Positions 8,933 through 17,285 of a stretch of 64,000 nt of DNA are shown here, piece by piece. Position numbers and translations under genes: made by a program. Origin of the DNA: Goodfellowiella coeruleoviolacea (GTDB taxonomy: Bacteria; Actinomycetota; Actinomycetes; Mycobacteriales; Pseudonocardiaceae); the NCBI RefSeq assembly GCF_024171785.1, contig NZ_JAMTCK010000004.1, positions 62,001 through 126,000 of the forward strand, in the 5' to 3' direction. The first letter of the stretch is position 1, and each line of letters starts with the position of its first letter. The notes below the pieces were generated by a model. That model saw only the letters and a list, made by a program, of their open reading frames with translations, had not been told where the DNA came from and did not search any database.

Positions 8933-8974
8933 AAGAGGTTGACCGAAAAAGACCGGGGTGACCGGGACGCCGGG

Positions 8975-9526
8975 TCAGGCGCCGGCCGACGCCCCGGACA
9001 GGTCGATCTCCAGGAGCTGGCCGGGCCATTCGCCCACGGTGAAGGTCTGCGTGGGGGTGAACCCGGCCGAGGTGTAGAACCGCACCAGGGCCCGGTCGTC
9101 ACCGGCGTAGCAGTCCACCCGCAGCCGGTGCGCCCCGCGCCGCACCGCCTCGGCGCGGGCGTGGTCGAGCAGCAGCCGGCCCGCCCCCCTCGCCCACGGC
9201 TGCCTGCTGCCCACCAGGCCGAGCACGTACAGCTCGGGCACGTCCGAGGCGGGCACGTAGTGGTGTGCGGTCGGGCCCACCACCAGCGCCCCGGCCGGCC
9301 TGGTCGGACCGCCGTGCTCGGCCAGCCACAGCTCGCCCTCGTCCAGCCAGGAGGTGACCTGCTGGACCCGCTTGGGATTGGTGGAGAAGGGCTCGCTGCC
9401 CCACTGCCCGGTGCGGCCTCGCGACACCAGCCAGCGCACCGCGTCGTCGAACAGGCCGAGCACGGTGTCCACGTCAGCGACTGAGCCGCGGCGGATCGTC
9501 AACCCCGTGTTGGTGGTCTCACTCAC
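8975..9526 (-). CDS. GNAT-family N-acetyltransferase
   Basis: A 183-residue single-domain acetyltransferase. Motif A with the acetyl-CoA pyrophosphate loop appears as GSRQPWARGAGRLLLDHARA, preceded by the beta-strand VPELYVLGLV. The C-terminal LVRFYTSAGFTPTQTF is the usual GNAT motif B. The GTG start at 9526 (MSETTNTGLTIRRG) places the first strand right at the N-terminus, as expected for the fold; the longer frame upstream adds low-complexity sequence that reads through the promoter region. The substrate is unknown. It is followed by the acyl-CoA synthetase on the same strand, but with over 130 bases between, so co-transcription is uncertain. Confidence 0.85.
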   Translation of the reverse strand: MSETTNTGLTIRRGSVADVDTVLGLFDDAVRWLVSRGRTGQWGSEPFSTNPKRVQQVTSWLDEGELWLAEHGGPTRPAGALVVGPTAHHYVPASDVPELYVLGLVGSRQPWARGAGRLLLDHARAEAVRRGAHRLRVDCYAGDDRALVRFYTSAGFTPTQTFTVGEWPGQLLEIDLSGASAGA

Positions 9527-9626
9527 CCGTCGGACCCTACCGTCGCGGTCGGCCGCCGTTGCGCCACTCGGGTGACAACCCGGCAGCGGTGCACCCCGGG
9601 GCGGCGGCACCGCGCACCATGACGGC

Positions 9627-9794
9627 ATGAGTGAGCACACCGAGCACGACCCCCGGGCGAAGTGGCACGCCCTGCCCGAGCGGATCAACCCGACCGAGTG
9701 GGTCAGCGCGCTGGACGACGAGCCGGTGCCCGGCGCCATCCAGGCCGCCGACGCCGAGTGGCCGATCCGGGAGGCCACCACCTACCCGGGCTGA
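9627..9794 (+). CDS. Small acidic hypothetical protein, 55 aa
   Basis: A short reading frame divergent from the GNAT gene and convergent with the Rsm22-like gene. The product, MSEHTEHDPRAKWHALPERI followed by NPTEWVSALDDEPVPG and a tryptophan-containing tail, is acidic and rich in Trp and Pro, with no signal peptide or membrane span. Codon third positions are almost all G or C, which supports real coding. Short proteins with an early WHALPERI-like stretch are familiar to me from related actinobacteria, but I know no function. Confidence 0.6.
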   Translation: MSEHTEHDPRAKWHALPERINPTEWVSALDDEPVPGAIQAADAEWPIREATTYPG

Positions 9795-9815
9795 CCGGGC
9801 GCACCACCCCGATCG

Positions 9816-10814
9816 TCAGTCCCCGTCCGGCGGCGGCCAGGCATCACCCCAGCGGACCTTGCGGGCCCGCTGGTAGTCGCGGCCGTGCCGCTTGGTCACC
9901 AGGGTGCGCGCCACGGTGCCGTCCTGCCCGCACACCTGCAGCAGCACCTGGCCCTTGCGCTGCACCGGGTGCCGCAGCACCCGCCCGGCGCCGGGCCGAC
10001 CGGTGAACCTGGCCGCGACCAGGTAGGAGAACTTCTCGTCCTCGTGGCCCAGGCTGGCCTCCTTGAGCTGGCGGTGCTCGGCGGACCGGTTGACCCGGGC
10101 GGCGAAGTGGCACCAGTCCCCGGCCGCGGTGGACTCCGCCAGCGGGCAGGCGTTGCCGTGCGGGCAGGGCGCCAGCACGTGCAGGCCCGCGTCGGTCAGC
10201 CGCCGGCGGGCCGCGGCCACCCGCTGGAACCCCGCTGGCGTGCCCGGCTCGACCAGCACGACCACCTGGCCGGCCGCGGCCATCCGGTCGACCAGGCCGC
10301 GCTGCTCGGCCTCGCCCAGCTCGGTGAGCAGGTAGGCGGCGGTGACCAGGTCGGCGCCGGGCAGCACCGCGTGCTGGGCCAGCGTGCCGGCCAGCCAGGT
10401 GGCCGACCGCACCGCCGGCCACGGCGCGGCCCCGGCCAGCCGCCGGCCCACGGCCGTGGCTGACGCGCTCTGCTCCACCACGGTCGAGCCGGTCAGCGTG
10501 GGGAACACCGCGGCCGCCGCCCACAGCGCCGCGCCCGTGCCGCCACCGATGTCGAGCTGGGTGCGGGGCGCGAAGTCCGGGGCCGACCGGGCGGCCTCGG
10601 CCAGCGCGCCGCGGATGGCCGCGTAGGTGGCCGGCATCCGGTAGGCGGCGTAGGCGGCGGCGTCGGTGGCCGACGCCAGGATCGGCGCGCCCGGCGCGGA
10701 CCCGGACCGGTACTGGCCGATCAGCCGCTGGGTGGCGGCGACGAGCTGCTTGCGCGGCATGCCGGCGGTCTCGGTGAGCAGGGCGGCGCGCAGCGCGTCG
10801 GGGAGGTCAACCAC
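9816..10814 (-). CDS. Rsm22-like ribosomal small-subunit methyltransferase family protein
   Basis: A 332-residue protein with a class I SAM-binding motif, QLDIGGGTGAALWA, at about residues 87-100. The C-terminal half has a Cys/His group (APCPHGNACPL ... GDWCHFAARV) and the conserved stretch HEDEKFSYLVAARF. This combination is characteristic of the Rsm22/METTL17 family, which binds the small ribosomal subunit and may carry an Fe-S cluster. Enzyme activity of bacterial members is uncertain. The start lies only 7 bases after the stop of the upstream MFS exporter, so the two are likely co-transcribed. Confidence 0.85.
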   Translation of the reverse strand: MVDLPDALRAALLTETAGMPRKQLVAATQRLIGQYRSGSAPGAPILASATDAAAYAAYRMPATYAAIRGALAEAARSAPDFAPRTQLDIGGGTGAALWAAAAVFPTLTGSTVVEQSASATAVGRRLAGAAPWPAVRSATWLAGTLAQHAVLPGADLVTAAYLLTELGEAEQRGLVDRMAAAGQVVVLVEPGTPAGFQRVAAARRRLTDAGLHVLAPCPHGNACPLAESTAAGDWCHFAARVNRSAEHRQLKEASLGHEDEKFSYLVAARFTGRPGAGRVLRHPVQRKGQVLLQVCGQDGTVARTLVTKRHGRDYQRARKVRWGDAWPPPDGD

Positions 10815-10821
10815 GCCGGCA

Positions 10822-12099
10822 TCATGCCTTGCCGGTGGTGGCCGGCGCGGCGCGGTCGGTCGCGCCGGTGGTCGCGGCCAGCTCGGCGCGGGTGAACAGC
10901 GGCACGGCCACCGCGGTGACCACGGTCATGACCGCGGCCGAGCACCAGAACGGCGCGGTCACGCCCAGCTCGGCGGCCAGCACCCCGCCGGCCAGCGAGC
11001 CCAGCGCGGCGCCACTGCGGCTGAACAGGTAGAACACGCTGGTGACCCGGCCGAACAGCGGACCGGGGATGACCCGCTGCCGCACGGTCATGGTGACCAC
11101 GCCCCAGACGGTGCCGTGCACCCCGAAGACCACCAGCACGACCAGGGCCAGCCACGGCGTGCGGGCCAGCGCCAGCCCCACGTGGGTGAGCGTCTCGATG
11201 ACCAGTCCCACGCGCAGCAGCACGGCCGCGCCGAACCGGTCCATCAGCGGCCGGGCCAGCACGGAGCCGAGCATCCCGCCCACCGCGATGCTGGCCAGCA
11301 GCACGCCGTAGCCGACCCCGTCGAGCCCCAGCCGCTCCCGCGCGTAGAGCACGAGGATCGCGATCCCGGCGTCCAGCGTGACGTTCATCAGGCACAGGCA
11401 CAGCGCCAGCATCCGCAGCACCCGCTGCCGCCACAGCCAGCGCACCCCCTCGGCGATCTCGACGCGCACCGAGCGCCGCACCGGCTGGGCCGCCGCCTCG
11501 ACTGCCGGCGGCCGGTACCGCAGGCTCAGCACCAGCACCGCGGCCACCACGAAGCTCGCCGCGTCGACCCCGAACGGCAGCGCGGCCGCGATCCCGAACA
11601 GCACGGCGCCCAGCGGGGGCGCGATCAGCTGGTTGCCGACTTGGTGCACGAAGAACATCCGGGCGTTCGCCCTGGCCAGGCCTTCGGCCGGGACGATGCT
11701 GGGCAGCAGCGCCGCCGAGGCGTTGTCCGCCAGGGTCTCGCCGGTGCCGAGCAGGAAGAACGCCACGTACACCACGGGCACGCCGACCGCGTCCAGCGCC
11801 ACGGCCGCGGTCAGCCCGCCGATCACCACCGCGCGCAGCACGTTGACCACGGCGACCAGCCGCCGCCGGTCCAGCCGGTCCACGAACACGCCACTGACCA
11901 GCGAGAACAACAGCCACGGCAGCAGCTGCACGAACGCGCCGCCGGCCACCAGCCTCGGGTCGTCGGTGAGCGAGGCGATCAGCAGCGGGCCGGCCGCCAG
12001 GCTGATGCCGTCACCGATGTTGGAGACCGCGTTGGCCGTCCACAGCTTGGCGAAGTCAGGGCCCAAACCGGCAGGCCGCGGCCGGCGGCGAAACAACAA
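10822..12099 (-). CDS. MFS exporter (MFS_3 / EntS-like)
   Basis: A 425-residue, roughly 12-helix transporter. The N-terminus LWTANAVSNIGDGISLAAGP and the first loop SGVFVDRLDRRRLVAVVNVL match the MFS_3 group, which includes siderophore and macrolide exporters. The start is TTG at 12099, six bases after AGGAG; no ATG or GTG serves better. A charged loop (PAVEAAAQPVRRSVRVEIAE) separates the halves. The substrate is unknown; the partner gene encodes a ribosome-associated methyltransferase, so export of a ribosome-targeting compound is a tempting but unsupported idea. Confidence 0.85.
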   Translation of the reverse strand: MLFRRRPRPAGLGPDFAKLWTANAVSNIGDGISLAAGPLLIASLTDDPRLVAGGAFVQLLPWLLFSLVSGVFVDRLDRRRLVAVVNVLRAVVIGGLTAAVALDAVGVPVVYVAFFLLGTGETLADNASAALLPSIVPAEGLARANARMFFVHQVGNQLIAPPLGAVLFGIAAALPFGVDAASFVVAAVLVLSLRYRPPAVEAAAQPVRRSVRVEIAEGVRWLWRQRVLRMLALCLCLMNVTLDAGIAILVLYARERLGLDGVGYGVLLASIAVGGMLGSVLARPLMDRFGAAVLLRVGLVIETLTHVGLALARTPWLALVVLVVFGVHGTVWGVVTMTVRQRVIPGPLFGRVTSVFYLFSRSGAALGSLAGGVLAAELGVTAPFWCSAAVMTVVTAVAVPLFTRAELAATTGATDRAAPATTGKA

Positions 12100-12182
12100 C
12101 GGGAACTCCTGGGCGGTCCGGAACCGGCGGCGGGAAACAGCGTGACACTACCTGCCGGACCGGAACGCTCACACGGATTTGC

Positions 12183-12245
12183 GCGGCGGGCGACCGCGCC
12201 GTCAGCCCGCGGCGGGCGACCGCGCCGTCAGCCCGCGGCGGGCGA
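12183..12245. repeat. 26-bp tandem repeat, 2.4 copies
   Basis: Two identical 26-bp units beginning GCGGCGGGCGACCGCGCCGT lie at 12183-12208 and 12209-12234, and an 11-bp partial third follows. The array sits between the start of one MFS gene and the 3' end of the next. It looks like a slippage-generated repeat; copy number may vary between strains. Confidence 0.75.
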
Positions 12246-12256
12246 GCCAGCCCCCG

Positions 12257-13519
12257 TCACTCCGCGGCGGCCTCGGCCAGCACGGTCGGCGCGCTCGGCC
12301 CGTCCTCGGTGAGTGCGGCGGCGCTGCCCCGGGCCAGCAGCGCGTAGGCGGCCAGTCCCAGCACGCCGAACGCGGCCATCACCGCGGCCATGGGCACGGC
12401 CGTGTGCTCGCCGCCCAGGCCGACCAGCGGGGCCGCGACGCCGCCGACCACGAACTGGGCGGTGCCCAGCAGGGCCGAGGCCGTGCCCGCGGCCTGCGGG
12501 TAGGCGGCCAGGGCCAGCGTGGTGGCGTTGGGCATCACCATGCCCATGCTGGAGACCAGCAGGAACAGCGGCGGCAGGATGCCGACCAGGCCCAACCCGA
12601 GCACGGCGGCGACCAGCAGCAGCACCCCGCCGACCACGGTCATGCCCAGCCCGGTGGTCAGCAGGGCGGTGGTGGACACCCGGCCGACCAGCCGGCCGTT
12701 GAGCTGGCCGAGCACGACCAGGCCCAGGGCGTTGGCGCCGAACACGATGCTGTAGGTCTGCGGGCTCAGGCCGTAGACGTCCTGCAGCACGAACGACGAG
12801 CCGGAGATGTAGGCGAACATCGCGGCGAAGGCCAGCCCGGCGGCCAGGGCGTAGCCGATGAAGCCCCGGTGGACCAGCAGCTGACCGAAGGTGCGCAGGG
12901 TGGTGCCGAGGCTGCCGGGCCGGCGCTGCGCGGCCGGCAGCGTCTCGGGCAGCGCCAGCACGGCCACCACCAGCAGCAGCACGCCGATCGCGGTCAGCGC
13001 CACGAACACGCCGCGCCACGAGGTCAGCCGCATCAGCTGCCCGCCGAGCACCGGGGCGAGGATCGGGGCCAGACCGGTGACCAGCATCAGCGTGGAGAAG
13101 AAGCGGGCGACGGCGACCCCGCTGTACAGGTCGCGCACCACCGCCCTGGCGATCACGATGCCGGCGGCGGCACCGAGGCCCTGCACCAGGCGCAGCCCGG
13201 TCAGGGTGAGCGCGCTGGGGGCGAACGCGCACAGCAGGGAGGCCACGCAGTACACCGCCAGGCCGATCAGCAGCGGCCGGCGTCGGCCGAGCGAGTCGCT
13301 CAGCGGCCCGGCCAGCAGCTGGCCGACCGCCAGGCCGATCACACAGGCGGTCAGGCTCAGCTGCACCTGGGCCGGGCCCGTGCCGAAGTCCGCGGCGATG
13401 GTGGGAAACGCCGGCAGGTACATGTCGATGGACAGCGGCCCGAACGCGGTGAGCCCGCCGAGGATGAGGAGGAACCGCAGTGTTCGTGATCGGCTCGGTG
13501 TGATCGTCTCGGTGCTCAT
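12257..13519 (-). CDS. Bcr/CflA-family MFS drug exporter
   Basis: A 420-residue, 12-helix exporter. The N-terminal GGLTAFGPLSIDMYLPAFP motif is diagnostic of the Bcr/CflA group (DHA1 drug:H+ antiporters), followed by AGPLSDSLGRRRPLLIGLAV (motif A) and the GLRLVQGLGAAAGIVIARAV stretch. The ATG at 13519 is preceded by GGGAG; the longer frame adds 52 residues of intergenic sequence. It is divergent from a MarR regulator across a 360-base region full of inverted repeats, which suggests that MarR controls both directions. Export of a small hydrophobic drug or metabolite is expected. Confidence 0.9.
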   Translation of the reverse strand: MSTETITPSRSRTLRFLLILGGLTAFGPLSIDMYLPAFPTIAADFGTGPAQVQLSLTACVIGLAVGQLLAGPLSDSLGRRRPLLIGLAVYCVASLLCAFAPSALTLTGLRLVQGLGAAAGIVIARAVVRDLYSGVAVARFFSTLMLVTGLAPILAPVLGGQLMRLTSWRGVFVALTAIGVLLLVVAVLALPETLPAAQRRPGSLGTTLRTFGQLLVHRGFIGYALAAGLAFAAMFAYISGSSFVLQDVYGLSPQTYSIVFGANALGLVVLGQLNGRLVGRVSTTALLTTGLGMTVVGGVLLLVAAVLGLGLVGILPPLFLLVSSMGMVMPNATTLALAAYPQAAGTASALLGTAQFVVGGVAAPLVGLGGEHTAVPMAAVMAAFGVLGLAAYALLARGSAAALTEDGPSAPTVLAEAAAE

Positions 13520-13761
13520 GCCGCAACTCCCTGTCGCATCGCTCGACTCCGCGGGGTTCCACCGGGCTCTCGCCTGCCGGCCCCGCCGTGCGCCGCGCAG
13601 GCGTCTCGCGGCACCCCCGATCGGGAACCACCGCCCAGCGCTGATCAACCACCGCGGTACCGGACGCTGTTCCACCCGCGGGTGCGGTGTGCGTCACGTC
13701 CGCCGGCACGCGCGCCCCCCTGGTTTTCGAAAAGAGGTGCGCGCGACCGAATGGGCCAATG

Positions 13762-13778
13762 GGTATATGCAAAATACC
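13762..13778. promoter_or_regulatory. Inverted repeat GGTAT-N7-ATACC in divergent promoter region
   Basis: Perfect 5-bp arms separated by ATGCAAA in an unusually A/T-rich patch between the Bcr/CflA exporter and the MarR gene. The patch is the likely promoter area. It is a candidate MarR operator or promoter element for the leftward exporter gene. Confidence 0.4.
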
Positions 13779-13845
13779 AAGCCGGCCTTAACTGATTTTC
13801 ACTGTTCGAATGCACAAATGTCTTGCCCGCCCCCGGATCGGCCTA

Positions 13846-13867
13846 TTAACACGGCGAAAAGTGTTAA
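13846..13867. promoter_or_regulatory. Inverted repeat TTAACAC-N8-GTGTTAA upstream of marR
   Basis: Perfect 7-bp arms with an 8-base spacer lie just before the MarR start. MarR proteins typically bind such palindromes overlapping their own promoter, so an autoregulatory operator is the simplest reading. It lies too close to the start to be a terminator of an upstream rightward gene, since there is none. Confidence 0.5.
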
Positions 13868-13871
13868 GTCA

Positions 13872-13884
13872 CACTTGCGAAGTG
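13872..13884. promoter_or_regulatory. Palindrome CACTT-GCG-AAGTG overlapping the marR start
   Basis: Perfect 5-bp arms around GCG, five bases after the preceding inverted repeat and including the GTG start codon at 13882. Binding or hairpin formation here could affect translation of the regulator. Confidence 0.35.
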
Positions 13885-14319
13885 ACCGACCGGCAGGATC
13901 AAGTGGCTGAGGATGCGCACGCGGTGCGATTGAGTGTCATGCGGTTGGCCAGACGGCTGCGCCAGCAGCGGCCCGACCACGGCATCAGCGTCACAAAGCT
14001 GACGCTGCTCGGCCGACTGGACCGGGAGGGGCCGGCCACCGCGACCGAACTCGCCGAATGTGAACGCATTCAGCCGCAGTCGATTACCCGGGTCGTCGCG
14101 GATCTGGAGGAACGCGGACTGCTGGTGCGCAGTCGCGATCCGCGCGACCGGCGGCAGATGGTGCTGGAAATCAGCCAGGCCGGGCGGGACCTGCTCGCCG
14201 AGGACCGCCGCCGCCGGGATGAATGGCTGGCCGTGGCCATGACCGAGGCGCTGACCCCGGTGGAGTGCGAGGTGCTGCGCGCGGCCGGCAGGCTGATGGA
14301 CCGACTCGCGGAGTGCTGA
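13882..14319 (+). CDS. MarR-family regulator next to DHA2 exporter
   Basis: A 145-residue winged-helix regulator. The recognition region reads LAECERIQPQSITRVVADLE, then the wing LLVRSRDPRDRRQMVLEISQ with the family DxRDRR signature. The start is placed at the GTG at 13882 (MTDRQDQVAEDAHA); a longer frame from 13810 includes the A/T-rich operator region and is unlikely. The stop is one base from the ATG of the DHA2 exporter, so the two form an operon. MarR proteins usually repress their own operon until a phenolic or drug ligand binds. Confidence 0.87.
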   Translation: MTDRQDQVAEDAHAVRLSVMRLARRLRQQRPDHGISVTKLTLLGRLDREGPATATELAECERIQPQSITRVVADLEERGLLVRSRDPRDRRQMVLEISQAGRDLLAEDRRRRDEWLAVAMTEALTPVECEVLRAAGRLMDRLAEC

Positions 14320-14320
14320 C

Positions 14321-15754
14321 ATGGCCGTGCCCACGTCGACGGACAAGGACTCCGACAGCAGGGACGACCGCCGGGCCGGGCTGCCGGCCAGGCTGGTGCT
14401 GCCCGTCGCCGTGGGCATCCTGTTGCAGCCGATCAACTCGTCGATGATCGCGGTCGCCCTGGTGCAGATCCGCGACGAGTTCGACGCGGGCGCGTCCGCC
14501 TCCTGGCTGATTTCCGGCCTGTACCTGGCCACGGCCGTGGCCGCGCCGACCATGGGCCGGCTGGCCGACCTGCTCGGCGCGCGCCGGGTGTTCCTGGCCG
14601 GGCTGGTGCTGGTCGGCGTGGCCGCCACGGCCGGGGCGTTCGCGCCCAGCATTGGCTGGCTGGTGGCCACCCGGGTGGTGCTGGGCATCGGCACGGCCGC
14701 GCCGTTCCCGGCCGGCCTGGCCCTGGTGCGGGCCGAGGCTGACCGGCGCGGCCTGCCCAGTTCGGGCAGTGGGCTGAGCGTGCTCGCCGCGGCCAGCCAG
14801 ATCGCCGTGGCCCTGGGACCGGCCCTGGGCGGGGTGCTGGTGCAGGTGGCCGGTTGGCGGGCGATCTTCCTGGTCAACCTGCCGATCGCGGCCGCGGCCG
14901 GGCTGCTCGGACTGCGCTTCCTGCCGGCCGATCCGGCCCCGCCGTGGGCCGGTGCGCCGAGGGGCGGGGGCGGGCGTCGGCCGAGCGTGCTGAGCTGGCT
15001 GGACCTGCTCGGGATGGGCGTGTTCACCAGCACCACGGCCACGCTGATGCTGTGGCTGCTGTCGCTGTCCGGCCAGCCGGACTGGGGGCTGCTGGGTGTG
15101 CTCGGGGTGCTGGTGGCCGTGCTGGTGTGGTGGGAACTGCGGGTGCGGCGGCCGTTCGTGGACGTGCGGCTGCTGGCCGCCAACCACGCGCTCACCGCCA
15201 CCTACCTGCGCACCGGCCTGACCTTCGTGGCGTTCTACTCGATCTTCTACGGCCTGCCCGCGTGGATGCAGCAGGCCAGGGGACTGGACCCGGCCGGCGC
15301 CGGCCTGGTGCTGCTGCCGGTGGCCGGGCTGGGCGTGCTCACCGTGGCGCTGGCCACCCGGCTGGAGCGGCGCACCGGGCCACGCCTGCTGCTGGTCATC
15401 GGCTCGGCCGTGCTGCTGACTGGCAGCGCGCTGCTGTTCGGCGTGGACCGGGCCACGCCGGTGCTGCTGCTGGTCGGGGTGGCCGCGGTGCTGGGCGTGC
15501 CCAACGGGTTCAACAACCTGGGCAACCAGACCGCGCTGTACCGGGCGGCGCCGGCCGACCAGATCGGTGGCGCCTCCGGGCTGTACCGGACCTCGCAGTA
15601 CGTGGGCGCGAACCTGGCCGCCTGCCTGATCGAACTGTGCTTCGCCGGCCCTGCCTCGGACGCCGGGCTGCACCGGCTGGCCGTGGCGGTGGCCGTGATC
15701 AGTGCCGCGCTGCTGGTCACCGCGCTGGTCAGCCGCGGCCTGCGGACCGGGTGA
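14321..15754 (+). CDS. DHA2-type (EmrB/QacA) MFS exporter
   Basis: A 477-residue transporter, the usual length for the 14-helix DHA2 group. The start region VLPVAVGILLQPINSSMIAV and the motif GRLADLLGARRVFLAGLVLV (motif A) are clear, and the antiporter motif C region reads SQIAVALGPALGGVLVQVAG. A charged N-terminal 25 residues are cytosolic. It is co-transcribed with the MarR gene one base upstream, which points to substrate-induced export of a drug or toxic metabolite. Confidence 0.9.
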   Translation: MAVPTSTDKDSDSRDDRRAGLPARLVLPVAVGILLQPINSSMIAVALVQIRDEFDAGASASWLISGLYLATAVAAPTMGRLADLLGARRVFLAGLVLVGVAATAGAFAPSIGWLVATRVVLGIGTAAPFPAGLALVRAEADRRGLPSSGSGLSVLAAASQIAVALGPALGGVLVQVAGWRAIFLVNLPIAAAAGLLGLRFLPADPAPPWAGAPRGGGGRRPSVLSWLDLLGMGVFTSTTATLMLWLLSLSGQPDWGLLGVLGVLVAVLVWWELRVRRPFVDVRLLAANHALTATYLRTGLTFVAFYSIFYGLPAWMQQARGLDPAGAGLVLLPVAGLGVLTVALATRLERRTGPRLLLVIGSAVLLTGSALLFGVDRATPVLLLVGVAAVLGVPNGFNNLGNQTALYRAAPADQIGGASGLYRTSQYVGANLAACLIELCFAGPASDAGLHRLAVAVAVISAALLVTALVSRGLRTG

Positions 15755-15822
15755 GCCGCCCGGCGGCGACCGGACCAGCGCCAACCAGCACCGGGGCGAC
15801 CGCCCCAGGGGAGATCGGCACA

Positions 15823-15852
15823 GGGCAGGCCGTCACTGGGCAGCCCGTCACA
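15823..15852. repeat. 15-bp near-direct repeat between convergent genes
   Basis: GGGCAGGCCGTCACT is followed directly by GGGCAGCCCGTCACA (13 of 15 identical) in the short space between the DHA2 exporter and the MarR gene that faces it. It overlaps the MarR stop codon. No hairpin with a U-tract is apparent. Confidence 0.4.
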
Positions 15853-16366
15853 GGCAGGAGCCGTTGTCCGGGATCTCGCCGTGCCCGCCGTAGGCCAGTT
15901 CCAACAGGACCGCGCGCAGCCGCTCCTGGTCGGCCTGGTCGATGCCGGCCACGAACCCCCGCTCCACCCGGGCCAGCGCGTCGGCCACCACCGCCTGCAG
16001 TGCCCGGCCCTGCTCGGTCAGCTCGGGCAGCCGCACCCGCCGGTCGTTGGGGTCGGGCTTGCGCACCACAAGGCCGCTCTGCTCCAGCCGGTCGAGCACG
16101 CTGGTCATGGTGGTCTTGTCCAGGCCGAGCGCGTGGCTGAGGGCCAGTTGGGTGCGGCGCTGCTCCTGGGCGAGCGCGGTGAGCACCAGCTGGCCCCGGA
16201 TGCCGATGCCGTGCCGCTCGGCCTCGGCCTGCATGGCGTTGCCGAGCCGCTGCGCCACCCGGTGCAGCAGCCAGTTCAGGTCGACGTGCTGGGCGCAGGC
16301 CCGCACTTCCTGGCAGGTGACCTCGGGGTCCTCCGAACCGCACTCGGCGACGTCCATGTCGGTCAT
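15848..16366 (-). CDS. MarR-family regulator with Cys-rich N-terminal extension
   Basis: A 172-residue regulator. The winged helix contains LSHALGLDKTTMTSVLDRLE and the wing RKPDPNDRRVRLPELTEQGR. The first 30 residues carry three cysteines spaced C-x8-C-x5-C (AECGSEDPEVTCQEVRACAQ), unusual for MarR proteins, with another Cys near the C-terminus (DNGSCL). The start is taken as the ATG at 16366; an in-frame ATG at 16408 would add 14 residues. It is divergent from an azoreductase gene, an arrangement seen for quinone- and thiol-sensing MarR proteins such as YodB and MhqR. Redox or quinone sensing through the cysteines is inferred. Confidence 0.85.
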   Translation of the reverse strand: MTDMDVAECGSEDPEVTCQEVRACAQHVDLNWLLHRVAQRLGNAMQAEAERHGIGIRGQLVLTALAQEQRRTQLALSHALGLDKTTMTSVLDRLEQSGLVVRKPDPNDRRVRLPELTEQGRALQAVVADALARVERGFVAGIDQADQERLRAVLLELAYGGHGEIPDNGSCL

Positions 16367-16479
16367 GGTACCGGAGACAACCTCCGAGTAGGGACGTTCT
16401 CGACTCATATCGTCTTGACTCGGAACATCTCGCGTCGTAACTTATGGTTGAAACATCAAGGGATGAAAGGCACGTCACC

Positions 16480-17118
16480 ATGCCCAACCTGCTGCACATC
16501 GACGCGAGCATCCGGGGCGAGGACTCGGTCAGCCAGAAGGTCACCGCCGCCTTCGTCGAGCACTGGCGCGCCGCCAACCCCGGCGGCGGCTACGTCTACC
16601 GGCACCTCGGCGAGAACCCGGTGCCCTACCTCGACGCCGCCGCCTACACCGCCGGTCAGGTCGCGCCCGAGCAGCGCACCCCCGAGCAGCGGGCCGGCTG
16701 GGCGATCAGCGAACCGCTGATCGAGGAGGTCCGGGCCGCCGACACGATCCTGCTCGGCGTGCCCATGTACAACTTCAGCATTCCGGCCACCCTGAAGACC
16801 TGGCTGGACCGGATCATCCACCCCGGTTTCATGCTCAACCAGGCCACCGGCGAGGGCGCCCTGGTCGACAAGAAGGTCGTCGTGGTCACCGCGCGCGGCG
16901 GCTCCTACGCGCCGGGCACCCCGCGCGAGGGCTTCGACTACCAGGAGCCCTACCTGCGGGCCGTGTTCAGCATGATCGGCCTGGACCGCAACCTGGAGTT
17001 CATCCACGCCGAGCTGACCCTGGCGCACGCGGTCGAGGCCATGTTCGACCTGCGCGACAAGGCGGTCGAGTCCCTGGCCAACGCGCACGAGCGGGCCCGC
17101 GAGCTGGCCAGCGTCTGA
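16480..17118 (+). CDS. azoR: FMN-dependent NADH-azoreductase / quinone reductase
   Basis: A 212-residue flavodoxin-fold reductase of the AzoR family. The phosphate loop lies in LLHIDASIRGEDSVSQ, and the conserved GVPMYNFSIPATLKTWLDR is at about 96-114. TARGGSYAPG contacts the flavin in characterised members. The ATG at 16480 follows GAAAGG; a start at 16444 would lie further inside the divergent promoter. The enzyme uses NADH to reduce quinones or azo compounds by two electrons and so protects against electrophile stress. Its control by the divergent Cys-rich MarR is likely. Confidence 0.9.
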   Translation: MPNLLHIDASIRGEDSVSQKVTAAFVEHWRAANPGGGYVYRHLGENPVPYLDAAAYTAGQVAPEQRTPEQRAGWAISEPLIEEVRAADTILLGVPMYNFSIPATLKTWLDRIIHPGFMLNQATGEGALVDKKVVVVTARGGSYAPGTPREGFDYQEPYLRAVFSMIGLDRNLEFIHAELTLAHAVEAMFDLRDKAVESLANAHERARELASV

Positions 17119-17285
17119 ATCCCCGCGCAGCTCATCACCTCGCCCCGCCGCGCGGCCGCCCGGCCCGGTCGGCTCCCCGGCGTTCCGCACGCATCCCGGA
17201 CCGGCCGGGCCGCCGGCGTTCCCGGACGGTGACCGAACTGCCAGACTCTGGGCACCCACGCGATCCGGGCCGAGGCGGAGGGCGC

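Noticed and set aside
13810..13881. N-terminal extension of the first MarR protein
   Set aside because: The 24 extra codons lie in the A/T-rich operator region and have no ribosome site or family similarity.
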